This document shows positions 18,010 to 25,812 of a stretch of 48,831 nt of DNA, piece by piece. The first letter of the stretch is position 1; each line of letters starts with the position of its first letter. The DNA is taken from assembly GCA_965662565.1 (NCBI GenBank), contig CBFIHS010000011.1, forward strand, positions 1 to 48,831, in the 5' to 3' direction. Origin of the DNA: UBA5109 sp965662565. Its GTDB lineage: Bacteria; Pseudomonadota; Gammaproteobacteria; Pseudomonadales; Pseudohongiellaceae. The translations under genes and the position numbers were made by a program. The notes under the pieces are model-generated. The model ran no database searches, had not been told where the DNA came from, and saw nothing but the letters and a program-made list of their open reading frames with translations.

Positions 18010-18593
18010 ATGGCAACATTTTCAACAAATGAATTTAAATCTGGCTTAAAAGTCTTGTTAGAGGGCGATCCTTGTTCGATTTTAGAAAACGAATTCGTCA
18101 AACCAGGCAAAGGCCAGGCATTCAATCGGGTGAAGTTTCGGAATCTGCTGAATGGTCGTGTTTGGGAAAGAACCTTTAAATCTGGTGAGTCTCTNNNNNN
18201 NNNNTTGAAGCGGCTGATGTAATGGAACTCGATATGGAGTATCTCTATACCGATGATGAGTTTTGGCATTTTATGAAAACCGATGGCAGCTTTGAACAAG
18301 TTGCAGCTGATGCTACTGCTATATCAGAAGCTAAAGACTGGCTTAAAGAACAAGAGATCTATACGGTAATTGTATGGGGTGAAGCGCCTATTTCTGTGAG
18401 CCCTCCAAACTTTGTAGAACTGGTTGTTGCTGATACGGATCCTGGACTCAAAGGTGATACTGCTCAAGGCGGTACAAAGCCTGCTACTCTGGTCTCAGGG
18501 GCAGTTGTGAAAGTTCCTTTGTTCATAGAGATTGGTGATGTCCTGAGAGTGGATACTCGAACTGGTGAATATCAGAACCGAGTTAAGCAGTGA
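18010..18593 (+). CDS. efp: Elongation factor P (interrupted by a scaffold gap)
   Basis: EF-P rescues ribosomes stalled at polyproline stretches. The KOW-like domain I contains KPGKGQAF with Lys34, the residue that is beta-lysylated. Domains II and III follow, with EYLYTDDEFWHFM, VSPPNFVEL, DTDPGLKGDT and the C-terminal VDTRTGEYQNRV. Ten Ns at 18195-18204 put the two halves in different frames. Removing the Ns and one overlapping T gives ...SGESLEAADVMELD..., which lines up with E. coli STDSAEGADVVDMN with no missing residue, for a protein of about 190 residues. The gene is therefore almost certainly intact in the cell. An AGAGG ribosome binding site precedes the ATG. It is flanked by epmB and epmA. 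Confidence 0.95.
18195..18204. other. Scaffold gap of 10 N inside efp
   Basis: A run of ten Ns. The flanks end in ...GAGTCTCT and resume TTGAAGCGG.... Merging one shared T restores the EF-P frame, so the true gap is probably zero and the flanking contigs overlap by one base. Confidence 0.95.
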
Positions 18594-18624
18594 ATAAGGA
18601 AATCTGAGAGTAGTGATATAGAAA

Positions 18625-19596
18625 ATGTCTCAGCAAGAGCTCTGGCGGTCAGTGGCGCAGCGTAATATTCTTCAAGCCAGAGCAGACTTATTAAAAGCAG
18701 TTCGATCGTATTTTGAAGAGCAAGAGGTGTTGGAAGTCGAAACACCAGTACTGTCCAAGAGCGCGGTTACAGACCCACAGCTTGATCCGATGCGTGCGGA
18801 ATTTAGAGAGCATCCTTTACAGTCGGCGCAAGAATTTTTCCTGCAAACATCTCCTGAATTTGCCATGAAGCGTTTGCTAGCTGGTGGAAGTGGTTCCATC
18901 TACCAAATATGCAAATCCTTTCGCAATGGCGAAAGTGGCCGCAAACATAATCCTGAGTTTACTATGCTTGAGTGGTATCGCTTGGGCTTCAATGAGCACC
19001 AATTAATGGACGAAGTAAAGGTATTGGTACAAAGCCTTTACCCTCAGAGTAGTTGGCAAAAGCTTAGTTATCAGCAGTTATTTCAAAAGACGCTTGGTTT
19101 CAACCCACACGCTATAAGCTTGTCTGAAATTGCCAAAATTGGACATCAGAACATCAATATTGATGGTCAGAGCTTTGATAAAGATGCCTGGTTAGATTTA
19201 TTGTTCAGTCATTTAATTGAGCCCGAAATTAATTCTCCTTTATTCGTGTTTGACTTCCCTGCTTCTCAAGCGGCCTTAGCAAAGAAAGCTATGAATGAAG
19301 AAGGTTTTGAAATCGGACGACGATTTGAGTTGATTATTGGAGGTATGGAAATCGCTAATGGTTATTTTGAGTTGACGGATGCTAATGAACAGCAAGAACG
19401 ATTTATGAGTGACCAAGCGAAACGCACTCAGCAAAATAAAATCAATAACCCGATCGATGAAAATTTATTAGCGGCTCTTGAGAATGGCTTGCCAGAATGC
19501 GCTGGAGTAGCGCTTGGTTTAGATCGCTTATTGATGTTAATTTGTGGCCTTAGCTCCATTGAAGAAGTCTTAGCTTTTCCAATAAGCAGGGCTTAG
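18625..19596 (+). CDS. epmA: EF-P--(R)-beta-lysine ligase EpmA
   Basis: 323 residues (PoxA/GenX/YjeA). A truncated class II lysyl-tRNA synthetase paralogue: it has only the catalytic domain and lacks the N-terminal anticodon-binding domain. Motif 2 is FRNGESGRKHNPEFTMLEWYR, the substrate region is MEIANGYFELTD, and motif 3 is GVALGLDRLLMLI. It activates beta-lysine and joins it to Lys34 of EF-P. It follows efp by 31 bp on the same strand, and epmB is just upstream on the other strand, so the lysylation pathway is grouped. EpmC, the hydroxylase, is not in the window. Confidence 0.95.
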   Translation: MSQQELWRSVAQRNILQARADLLKAVRSYFEEQEVLEVETPVLSKSAVTDPQLDPMRAEFREHPLQSAQEFFLQTSPEFAMKRLLAGGSGSIYQICKSFRNGESGRKHNPEFTMLEWYRLGFNEHQLMDEVKVLVQSLYPQSSWQKLSYQQLFQKTLGFNPHAISLSEIAKIGHQNINIDGQSFDKDAWLDLLFSHLIEPEINSPLFVFDFPASQAALAKKAMNEEGFEIGRRFELIIGGMEIANGYFELTDANEQQERFMSDQAKRTQQNKINNPIDENLLAALENGLPECAGVALGLDRLLMLICGLSSIEEVLAFPISRA

Positions 19597-19614
19597 GGAA
19601 TTTAGAGATAAAGT

Positions 19615-20460
19615 CTAGTAAGAACCTAGGGCTTGCCCCATTTGAATTGCCGATCCTGTTTGCAGAGATTCGGACCAATTCATAACATCCGCCGGAAAAA
19701 GAACTATTGCTGTTGAGCCTAGTTTGAAAAGACCCATTTCTTCGCCTTTACGAATGCCAATAGGAGGGTGTTCTTGGTATCGTTCAACATGAAGTTGTAA
19801 TTTGCTCGGCGCCACTTTACCCGCCCAAACAGTTTCAATGCCAGCGACAATCATTGCCCCAACAAGTACAACAGCCATTTGTCCTTTTTCAGTATCAAAA
19901 ATACAGGCGGCACGTTCGTTACGCGCAAAAAGATTATCTATACCTTCAGCAGTTGTTTGGTTTACCGAGAAGAGTTTGCCTGGGATATAAACCATTTCTC
20001 TTAGGGTTCCGGTGATTGGCATATGAACTCTATGGTAATCACGCGGGGATAAATAGACGGTTGCAAACTTCCCACCTTTAAAGGCTTCAGCACGATGAGA
20101 ATCTCCACCTAATAGTGCTTTTAAGGAAAAAGACTTTCCTTTGGCTTGAAAAATTTGATCATCTCGAATATTACCAAGTGCGCTAATAGCCCCATCTGCA
20201 GGAGAGATTATTACATGCTCTGAATTATCTAACGGCCTAGCTTCGGTCGCTAGCTTTCGAGTGAAAAAATCATTAAAACTAGAATAGTCAGCCACGGTTT
20301 TTAGCTGAGCTTCTGACATATCAACGTGATATTTTTTTATAAAAAGAGAGATCAAAAAATTTTTAATAAAAGCAACACGGCACTCAGCAAGTAGTCCGAC
20401 TAGGCGTGATAAAAGATGCTGTGGAACGATATGCTGAAAAGCAATAAACAAAGTTTTCAT
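19615..20460 (-). CDS. psd: Phosphatidylserine decarboxylase proenzyme
   Basis: 281 residues, a normal length for a membrane-associated bacterial Psd that makes phosphatidylethanolamine. The autocleavage motif LGST is at 247-250; cleavage between Gly248 and Ser249 would yield the beta chain and a pyruvoyl alpha chain. The helper residues are present: Asp89 in SPADG and His146 in DYHRVHMPITG. An N-terminal amphipathic/hydrophobic stretch (residues 14-42) probably contacts the membrane. It is the third gene of rsgA-rhodanese-psd on the minus strand (48 bp after the rhodanese) and is convergent with epmA, 18 bp apart, with no obvious terminator between them. Confidence 0.95.
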   Translation of the reverse strand: MKTLFIAFQHIVPQHLLSRLVGLLAECRVAFIKNFLISLFIKKYHVDMSEAQLKTVADYSSFNDFFTRKLATEARPLDNSEHVIISPADGAISALGNIRDDQIFQAKGKSFSLKALLGGDSHRAEAFKGGKFATVYLSPRDYHRVHMPITGTLREMVYIPGKLFSVNQTTAEGIDNLFARNERAACIFDTEKGQMAVVLVGAMIVAGIETVWAGKVAPSKLQLHVERYQEHPPIGIRKGEEMGLFKLGSTAIVLFPADVMNWSESLQTGSAIQMGQALGSY

Positions 20461-20508
20461 TTGCGATTCTTTAGAGAAGCTGAATTTGAGTTTAGATAAT
20501 TCAGGGAG

Positions 20509-21324
20509 TTAAGTTTCTATTGGTGTATCCGGTAAGTTGCCCCATTCAGACCAAGAACCATCATAAGCTTTAACAGTGAATCCTAAGGCTTTTGAAATTA
20601 AATAAGTTAGGCCTGAGCGATGATGGCTTTGGCAATGAGTAATAATTTCGTTGCCTGGTTTTATGCCAAGCGATTCTAGTTTTTCAAGTAAATCGGGTAA
20701 AGGCAGTAAACGTAAATTATTGTCGTTGTCCATTGTGTTGAGCCAATCTAAATTCACAGCACCGGGGATATGGCCATTTCTTTGTGCTGTCATTTTAGTT
20801 CCAGCATGTTCCTCAGCTGAACGCGCATCCCAAACTTTGATATTTTCTTCATTTAAAGAATCAAGCACTTCATCAAGGCTAGCAGTAAACTCAGTATTAA
20901 TTTCAAGCTCGGGGTTAGTGGCTTCTGTCTCAGGTACTTCGGTATTGACTGGGTGATTCTCTTTAGCCCAAGAATGCAGGCCGCCATTTAAATAGGAATA
21001 TTTTTTATGCCCAATAACATCTAAGATCCAAATAAATCTTCCAGCCCAGCCTCCGCCTTCATCATCATAAACAACAATATGTTTGTCTTTTGAATAACCG
21101 ATTCGGCCGAATAAATTGTTGAGTTGTTTGAGTGCAGGCAGTTTTCCCATAGCTGGAGGGATACCAGCCATGAGTTCTGATGGGCTAATATGAACAGCAT
21201 CAGGAATATGAAGTTGTTGATAGGTTTGCGGCTGACAAACGTCAACAACAAGAAGCTCATCAGCATGCAAATGAGGCTCCAGTTCATCAGGTTCAATAAT
21301 AAGTTTGAGCTCGGAAATCGTCAT
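20509..21324 (-). CDS. Two-domain rhodanese (thiosulfate/3-mercaptopyruvate sulfurtransferase)
   Basis: 271 residues with two rhodanese domains. The N-terminal, inactive one contains VYDDEGGGWAGRFIWIL; the C-terminal one carries the catalytic Cys231 in the loop THCQSHHRS. This loop resembles the CQTHHR loop of Azotobacter RhdA and not the CRKGVT or CGSGVT loops of classical rhodanese and SseA, so it is probably an RhdA orthologue. Preceding RhdA-like features are LDVIGHKKYSYLNGGLHSW and GHIPGAVNLDW. I chose the ATG at 21324; an in-frame GTG at 21336 would add four residues. The neighbours rsgA and psd are the same as in Pseudomonas. Confidence 0.88.
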   Translation of the reverse strand: MTISELKLIIEPDELEPHLHADELLVVDVCQPQTYQQLHIPDAVHISPSELMAGIPPAMGKLPALKQLNNLFGRIGYSKDKHIVVYDDEGGGWAGRFIWILDVIGHKKYSYLNGGLHSWAKENHPVNTEVPETEATNPELEINTEFTASLDEVLDSLNEENIKVWDARSAEEHAGTKMTAQRNGHIPGAVNLDWLNTMDNDNNLRLLPLPDLLEKLESLGIKPGNEIITHCQSHHRSGLTYLISKALGFTVKAYDGSWSEWGNLPDTPIET

Positions 21325-21361
21325 AATAATAGTCACAAATATTTCATGAGTAAAAGGTAAG

Positions 21362-22381
21362 TTATTCGTTTAAAGATTGCAAAATCTGTTTATAACTTTG
21401 CATACGATCAGCGTGAATTTCACCGCGCTCAATTGCTTCTAAAAGTGCGCAACCAGGTTCGTGCTGATGCATGCAGTCTCTAAATTTACAGTTGCCAAGA
21501 TAAGGTCGAAACTCAATAAATCCTTGTAGTACTTCTTCAGGGCTCATGTGCCACATCCCAAACTCTCGTATTCCTGGAGAATCAATAAGATCACCGCCGG
21601 CAGGGAAGTGAAAAAGTTTTGCAGTTGTTGTGGTGTGCTTACCTTTATCAGTCCCGCTGCTTAAACTTCCTTCGAGAGTATTAATGCCTGGCAGTAAAGC
21701 GTTAATTAGAGCCGATTTACCAACTCCGGATTGCCCAACAAAGATACTGGTTTCTCTTTCTAGTGCATTTTGTAGAGCATCCAATCCCAATCCTGATTTA
21801 CTCGAAACCTTGAGTGTTTGGTAACCTATAGTGGCGTAATGTTTTAAAAGACTTTCTAAGTGTTGTTGATCCTCTCCTTCCAGTAGATCAGCTTTATTAA
21901 GCAATAATAAAGGGGAAAGCTTGCTGTTCTCAGCAGCAACTAGGTAGCGATCAATTAAGTTGGCGTAAGCGGTAGGTTTGGGTGCGATAATGATAATGAT
22001 CTTATCAATATTTGCCGCAACGGGTTTAAGTTCACCAAAGTTGTTTGGCCTTTGTAAAAGCGAAGAACGCACTATATTTGCAACCACTACTCCAGTTGGA
22101 TCACCATTTCGCCAGATAACATGGTCGCCTGTTACTAAGGCTTCTAGGTTGCTACGCTGATGGCAACGAAAGACTTCGCCTTCATGGTCTCCACTAAGGG
22201 CTTCTATATCGAGTTGTTGACCAAAGTGTGAAATCACCAGCCCTTTTTCTTCAGGGCCAAGTTCGTTCTGTACATGTTCTTCATCCAGGTTCTTGGCTTT
22301 TTTTTCTGCCCTTAGCGCAGAGTCTTCTTGAATCTTCTGGATTCGCCAGAGTTGCCGTCGATTGAGATGTTTTTTCTTCAT
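21362..22381 (-). CDS. rsgA: Small ribosomal subunit biogenesis GTPase RsgA
   Basis: 339 residues (YjeQ). A circularly permuted GTPase with an N-terminal OB fold (about 45-115), then G4 (NKAD, 162-165), G5, G1 (GQSGVGKS, 216-223), and G3 (DSPG in LIDSPGIREFGM). A zinc knuckle CKFRDCMHQHEPGC lies near the C-terminus. The basic N-terminal tail (KKKHLNRRQLWRIQ) is typical. It acts late in 30S maturation, testing the decoding centre. It is the first gene of the minus-strand rsgA-rhodanese-psd unit and divergent from orn, with 65 bp between start codons. Confidence 0.96.
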   Translation of the reverse strand: MKKKHLNRRQLWRIQKIQEDSALRAEKKAKNLDEEHVQNELGPEEKGLVISHFGQQLDIEALSGDHEGEVFRCHQRSNLEALVTGDHVIWRNGDPTGVVVANIVRSSLLQRPNNFGELKPVAANIDKIIIIIAPKPTAYANLIDRYLVAAENSKLSPLLLLNKADLLEGEDQQHLESLLKHYATIGYQTLKVSSKSGLGLDALQNALERETSIFVGQSGVGKSALINALLPGINTLEGSLSSGTDKGKHTTTTAKLFHFPAGGDLIDSPGIREFGMWHMSPEEVLQGFIEFRPYLGNCKFRDCMHQHEPGCALLEAIERGEIHADRMQSYKQILQSLNE

Positions 22382-22446
22382 GTCAGAGTGCTTGTTTAGT
22401 TTGCGATCAGCATACTAAGTATGAAAAGCCTTTGCTACAATGCAGG

Positions 22447-23004
22447 ATGGATAAAAAACAGCATTTAATTTGGATTGACCTGGAGATGACGGGATTAATT
22501 CCCGAATCGGACCGTATTATCGAGATAGCAACGATTGTCACTAACACTGACTTGCAAGTCGTTGCGGAAGGGCCAGTGCTGGCCATTCACCAATCGGATG
22601 AAATCCTAGCCGGCATGGATGAATGGAATCAAACACATCATGGCAGCTCAGGTCTTATTAGGCGTGTAAAAGTCAGCCCAACTAGTGAGAGTGAAGCTGA
22701 GCAGCTAACAATACAATTCCTATCTCAATACTGTGATAAAGGCTATTCCCCAATGTGTGGAAACAGCATAGGCCAAGATAGACGTTTCTTGGCGCGTTAC
22801 ATGCCAAGTCTTGAAGCTTTCTTTCATTATCGAAATTTAGATGTTAGTTCACTTAAGGAGCTGGCTAAGCGCTGGCGACCTGATCTTATGGCTAGACTCA
22901 CAAAAAAATCTGCACACATAGCTTTGGAAGATATCCGAGACTCGATAAATGAGTTGAGGTATTACCGAGAACACTTTATCAAAACGAATAAAGACAAGCC
23001 TTAG
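22447..23004 (+). CDS. orn: Oligoribonuclease
   Basis: 185 residues, a DEDDh-type 3'-5' exonuclease that degrades di- to oligoribonucleotides, including pGpG from c-di-GMP turnover. Motifs: Exo I with Asp11 and Glu13 in WIDLEMTGL, Exo II in MCGNSIGQDRRFLARYMP, and the His/Asp pair in KKSAHIALEDIRDSINELRYYRE. I chose the ATG at 22447 because MDKKQHLIWIDLEMTG matches the family N-terminus; the open frame also reaches a TTG at 22432. A TACAAT hexamer lies immediately before the ATG (22436-22441) without a good -35. The presence of FimX in the window makes the pGpG role relevant. Confidence 0.95.
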   Translation: MDKKQHLIWIDLEMTGLIPESDRIIEIATIVTNTDLQVVAEGPVLAIHQSDEILAGMDEWNQTHHGSSGLIRRVKVSPTSESEAEQLTIQFLSQYCDKGYSPMCGNSIGQDRRFLARYMPSLEAFFHYRNLDVSSLKELAKRWRPDLMARLTKKSAHIALEDIRDSINELRYYREHFIKTNKDKP

Positions 23005-23077
23005 GCGCGAACAAGTCGAAAGTTTGTCGAGGTAGTTCGTCGAGATAGACTGGCCAAACAAGCCTCAAACAACGAGC

Positions 23078-23107
23078 AAAAAAAAGCCCCGCGGGGATGC
23101 GGGGCTT
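23078..23107 (-). terminator. Rho-independent terminator reading on the minus strand
   Basis: The stem AAGCCCCGC (23084-23092) pairs perfectly with GCGGGGCTT (23099-23107) around loop 23093-23098. On the minus strand the stem is followed by a run of T (A run at 23078-23085 on plus). On the plus strand only TT precedes an A run, so it would be a poor terminator for orn. Confidence 0.85.
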
Positions 23108-23167
23108 AAAAAATCTGAAAATTGCTTTTCAGGAGCGTATTCCAATAAGGGGAGATCGAATTCGCTA
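23078..23167 (-). ncRNA. Predicted sigma54/NtrC-dependent small RNA (about 90 nt)
   Basis: A transcript is inferred on the minus strand, starting at about 23167 (12 nt after the -12 GC of a sigma54 promoter) and ending in a strong intrinsic terminator. Predicted layout: a 5' single-stranded part with two anti-Shine-Dalgarno-like runs (CUCCCC and GCUCC), a hairpin CUGAAAA-GCAA-UUUUCAG, a U6 stretch, then the GC-rich terminator hairpin with a U tail. The U-rich segments around the hairpins suit Hfq binding. No open frame of note lies inside. It is not recognisable as Qrr, CrcZ, NrsZ or another named RNA. It lies in the 386-bp space between orn and the M13 peptidase gene, antisense to neither. 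Expression has not been shown. Confidence 0.68.
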
Positions 23168-23175
23168 TCTAGATT

Positions 23176-23194
23176 ATTGCAATCGTGATGCCAA
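23176..23194 (-). promoter_or_regulatory. Sigma54 (RpoN) promoter of the predicted small RNA
   Basis: On the minus strand: TGGCATCACGATTGCA. The -24 GG (plus 23191-23192) and -12 GC (plus 23179-23180) are exactly 10 bp apart, and the sequence matches the consensus TGGCAC-N5-TTGCA at all but one key base. It is intergenic and points at the terminator 70 bp away. Confidence 0.72.
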
Positions 23195-23308
23195 CTTTTT
23201 AAAATGCTGAAAATTATTTTTTAAGCTATTGTTTTATAGTGTAAATAATTTAAAAAATAATTTTCCTTGAATATCTTTCTCAGGAAAGTGTTTTGTTTAA
23301 ATATTACT

Positions 23309-23329
23309 TTTGCACTAGAAAAGTGCAAA
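23309..23329. promoter_or_regulatory. NtrC-type binding site (upstream enhancer)
   Basis: A perfect inverted repeat TTTGCACT-N5-AGTGCAAA. The core GCAC-N7-GTGC has the spacing of the NtrC consensus (TGCACC-N5-GGTGCA). Its centre is about 150 bp upstream of the predicted sigma54 start. An AT-rich, probably bendable stretch (about 23235-23265) lies between. It also sits about 70 bp before the M13 peptidase ATG, so an effect on that gene is possible. Confidence 0.65.
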
Positions 23330-23345
23330 GGATGAGTACTGAAAT

Positions 23346-23360
23346 CCACCTAATGGTGCA
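23346..23360. promoter_or_regulatory. Possible second, weaker NtrC half-site pair
   Basis: CCACC-N4-GGTGCA: one perfect NtrC half-site (GGTGCA) and one near-match, but with spacing one base short of the consensus. Its centre is 34 bp from the strong site, about three helical turns, as expected of tandem enhancer sites. Confidence 0.4.
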
Positions 23361-23390
23361 CATGCAGCATAAGTTAAGGAGTTAACTTTA

Positions 23391-25484
23391 ATGAATAAGA
23401 ACTATTCTTTAGTATTTCTCGTATCGGCTTTGATATCCCTTCTACTTCTTTTACAAGCTTGCTCCCAGCAAGATTCCGCAGTCAGCAATCTTGAAGAGCC
23501 TGAGCTAAGCAATATCAGTATCGATACAAGTGCTCCTACAGCAGGCTTTGACCTAGCTGAAATGGATGATGGAGTCGCCCCAGGTGATGATTTTTATCGT
23601 TATGTAAATGGAGCTTGGCTCAAAGATACCGAGATTCCCGCAGATAGATCAAATTATGGTGCCTTTTCCTTATTGGCAGATGAGGCTGAAGAGCAGTTAA
23701 AAACTTTAATAGAAGAGGCAGCTGCTGAAGATGCCGCACTTGGATCGGATAGTCAGAAAGTGGGTAATTTCTATAATAGCTTTATGAATGAGTCGTTAAT
23801 TGAAAATCTTGGCATTGACCCACTTAAGGCAAGTCTCGAAGAGATTGACGAACTACAGAATAAAGCCGAACTGATGCAAATGATGACAACAATGAATTAC
23901 ATTGGAGTGCAAATGCCTTTCAGCTTCTATATCGATGTTGATGAAAAGCAGACTGACCAATATGCGCCGTACGTGTTTCAGTCCGGTTTGGGCTTGCCAG
24001 ATAGAGATTGGTATTTACTGAACGATAATGACACCTATGTTGAAGCCAGGCAGGCATATTCTGAATACATAACTAAACTGATTTCGCTTTCGGGTTTTAG
24101 TGATGGAGCCGAGACTGCTAATGCTGTTTTGCTAATCGAGAATCGGATTGCTCAAGCTCATTGGACTCGCACTCAAAACCGACAACGTGAACTCACTTAT
24201 AACAAGCTGAGCCTTGATGAACTTCAAGAGCTTGCACCAGCAATTGATTGGTCTGCGACCATGCAAGGTCTGGGCATGTTTACGGATGAATTTATTATTG
24301 GTCAGCCTAGCTATTTTGAAAGTTTAAGTGGTATTTGGTCTGAAGTAGGACTAAATCAATGGAAACAATTCTTAAGATTTAAATTCCTGAATGCTTACGC
24401 ATCATTTTTAAGTAATGATTTTGTTATGGCTAAATTTGATTTTGAAGGTGGAGTATTGAGTGGGCTCGAAGAAATTCGTCCGCGTTGGAAAAGAGGTGTA
24501 GAAGTTGTAGATAGGGGTTTGGGCGAAGTGGTTGGAAAGCTCTATGTGGAAAATCATTTCCAAGAAGAAGCTAAGCTACGCATGGATAATTTAATAGAAA
24601 ATTTAAGAGAGGCTTTCCAGATAGGTATAGAAGAACTTGAGTGGATGACCGAGCCAACAAAGCAGGAAGCGCAAACAAAACTAGCAAAATTTACTACCAA
24701 AATTGGCTACCCGAATAAATGGAAAGAGTACACGGGCTTAATGGTTGATAAAAATGATTTAGTAGGAAATATTATGCGCTCTCGGCGCTTCGAACATAAT
24801 CGTGAAGTCGCAAAATTGGGCCAAGAAATTGATAAAGATGAGTGGTTCATGACTCCGTATACAGTGAATGCTTACTACAATCCCAATATGAATGAGATTG
24901 TGTTTCCCGCTGCAATTTTGCAACCGCCTTTCTTTAATGTCGAGGCTGATGATGCCGTAAATTATGGAGGTATCGGTGCAGTTATTGGTCATGAATTTAG
25001 TCATGGTTTTGATGATCAGGGTCGCAAATCTGATGGCGATGGAATGTTGAGAGACTGGTGGACTGAAGCCGATGCCGAAGCATTTTCAGAACGAGCGAAT
25101 GCTTTAGTAGATCAATACAGTCAATTTGAAGTATTGCCAGGGAAATTCCTAGACGGTGAGTTCACTCTCGGTGAGAACATCGGTGATTTAAGTGGCTTAG
25201 CAATGGCGTATAAGGCTTATCAACTTTCACTAGCAGGGCAAGAGGCAGAAGTGATCGATGGCTTTACCGGTGATCAACGTTTCTTCATAGGTTGGGCACA
25301 AGTCTGGCGTCGACTCTATAGAGATGAAAATTTGGAAATGCGAATTACCGCTGACCCACATTCTCATAGTGAAGCCAGAACCAATGGTATTGTGAGAAAC
25401 ATATATGCTTGGTATGAAGCTTTTGATATCCCACAAGATTCTGAACTCTATCTGGCTCCAGATGCACGTGTAAAAATTTGGTGA
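23391..25484 (+). CDS. M13-family zinc metallopeptidase, lipoprotein (PepO/neprilysin-like)
   Basis: 697 residues. The N-terminus is a lipoprotein signal peptide with lipobox LLQAC (Cys about residue 24), so the enzyme should be anchored to a membrane facing the periplasm or outside. The N-terminal M13 domain begins with DDFYRYVNGAWL. The catalytic C-terminal domain has NAYYNPNMNEIVFPA, the zinc motif HEFSH at 534-538, and the third ligand Glu595 in GENIGDLSG. The ending DARVKIW is the usual M13 terminus without the eukaryotic Cys. It cleaves short peptides in the family; the substrate here is unknown. A strong AAGGAG ribosome binding site precedes the ATG. Confidence 0.93.
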   Translation: MNKNYSLVFLVSALISLLLLLQACSQQDSAVSNLEEPELSNISIDTSAPTAGFDLAEMDDGVAPGDDFYRYVNGAWLKDTEIPADRSNYGAFSLLADEAEEQLKTLIEEAAAEDAALGSDSQKVGNFYNSFMNESLIENLGIDPLKASLEEIDELQNKAELMQMMTTMNYIGVQMPFSFYIDVDEKQTDQYAPYVFQSGLGLPDRDWYLLNDNDTYVEARQAYSEYITKLISLSGFSDGAETANAVLLIENRIAQAHWTRTQNRQRELTYNKLSLDELQELAPAIDWSATMQGLGMFTDEFIIGQPSYFESLSGIWSEVGLNQWKQFLRFKFLNAYASFLSNDFVMAKFDFEGGVLSGLEEIRPRWKRGVEVVDRGLGEVVGKLYVENHFQEEAKLRMDNLIENLREAFQIGIEELEWMTEPTKQEAQTKLAKFTTKIGYPNKWKEYTGLMVDKNDLVGNIMRSRRFEHNREVAKLGQEIDKDEWFMTPYTVNAYYNPNMNEIVFPAAILQPPFFNVEADDAVNYGGIGAVIGHEFSHGFDDQGRKSDGDGMLRDWWTEADAEAFSERANALVDQYSQFEVLPGKFLDGEFTLGENIGDLSGLAMAYKAYQLSLAGQEAEVIDGFTGDQRFFIGWAQVWRRLYRDENLEMRITADPHSHSEARTNGIVRNIYAWYEAFDIPQDSELYLAPDARVKIW

Positions 25485-25519
25485 GTAAAAAATCTAAACC
25501 TCAAAACAGGTAGTGGATA

Positions 25520-25762
25520 ATGGATTTTTTTGAATACTACGGTGTTGATTGGCTGGCAATGGTTTTAACTTTACTGGCAATTTGGTTTATTGGTAATAAA
25601 GATAAAAAAGGTTTCTACATTCACATAGTCGGAAATATTTGTTGGATTGCGATGGGCTTGATGGCTGAAAGTTTAGCGACAATGTTGGCAAACTTGGCAT
25701 TTATCGTCGTTAACATTAGGGCTATTATGTTGTGGTCTCATCCTCAAGAAAGTATTAGCTGA
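25520..25762 (+). CDS. Small three-helix membrane protein, PnuC/SWEET-like in appearance
   Basis: 80 residues with three predicted membrane segments: VDWLAMVLTLLAIWFIG, FYIHIVGNICWIAMGLM, and a third spanning LATMLANLAFIVVNIRAIMLW. A short charged loop (NKDKKG) follows the first segment. The pattern GNxKxxGxxxxIVGNxxWIxxGL resembles one repeat of PnuC-type or SemiSWEET-like small transporters, which would need to dimerise. That resemblance is weak and no function is claimed. It starts 35 bp after the M13 peptidase on the same strand, so the two may be cotranscribed. Confidence 0.7.
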   Translation: MDFFEYYGVDWLAMVLTLLAIWFIGNKDKKGFYIHIVGNICWIAMGLMAESLATMLANLAFIVVNIRAIMLWSHPQESIS

Positions 25763-25812
25763 GAACATTAATAGTATTTAGAGTCTAGAGAATAAAGCCG
25801 AGAGATAAAGTT

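Noticed and set aside
23078..23107. Terminator of orn on the plus strand
   Set aside because: On the plus strand the hairpin is followed by TT then A6; the run of T is on the other strand, so it fits a minus-strand transcript better.
23078..23167. The predicted RNA as a Qrr-type quorum-sensing sRNA
   Set aside because: Size and sigma54 promoter fit, but the conserved Qrr core with the ACTGACGTTGTTAG-like stretch is not there, and no LuxO is in the window.
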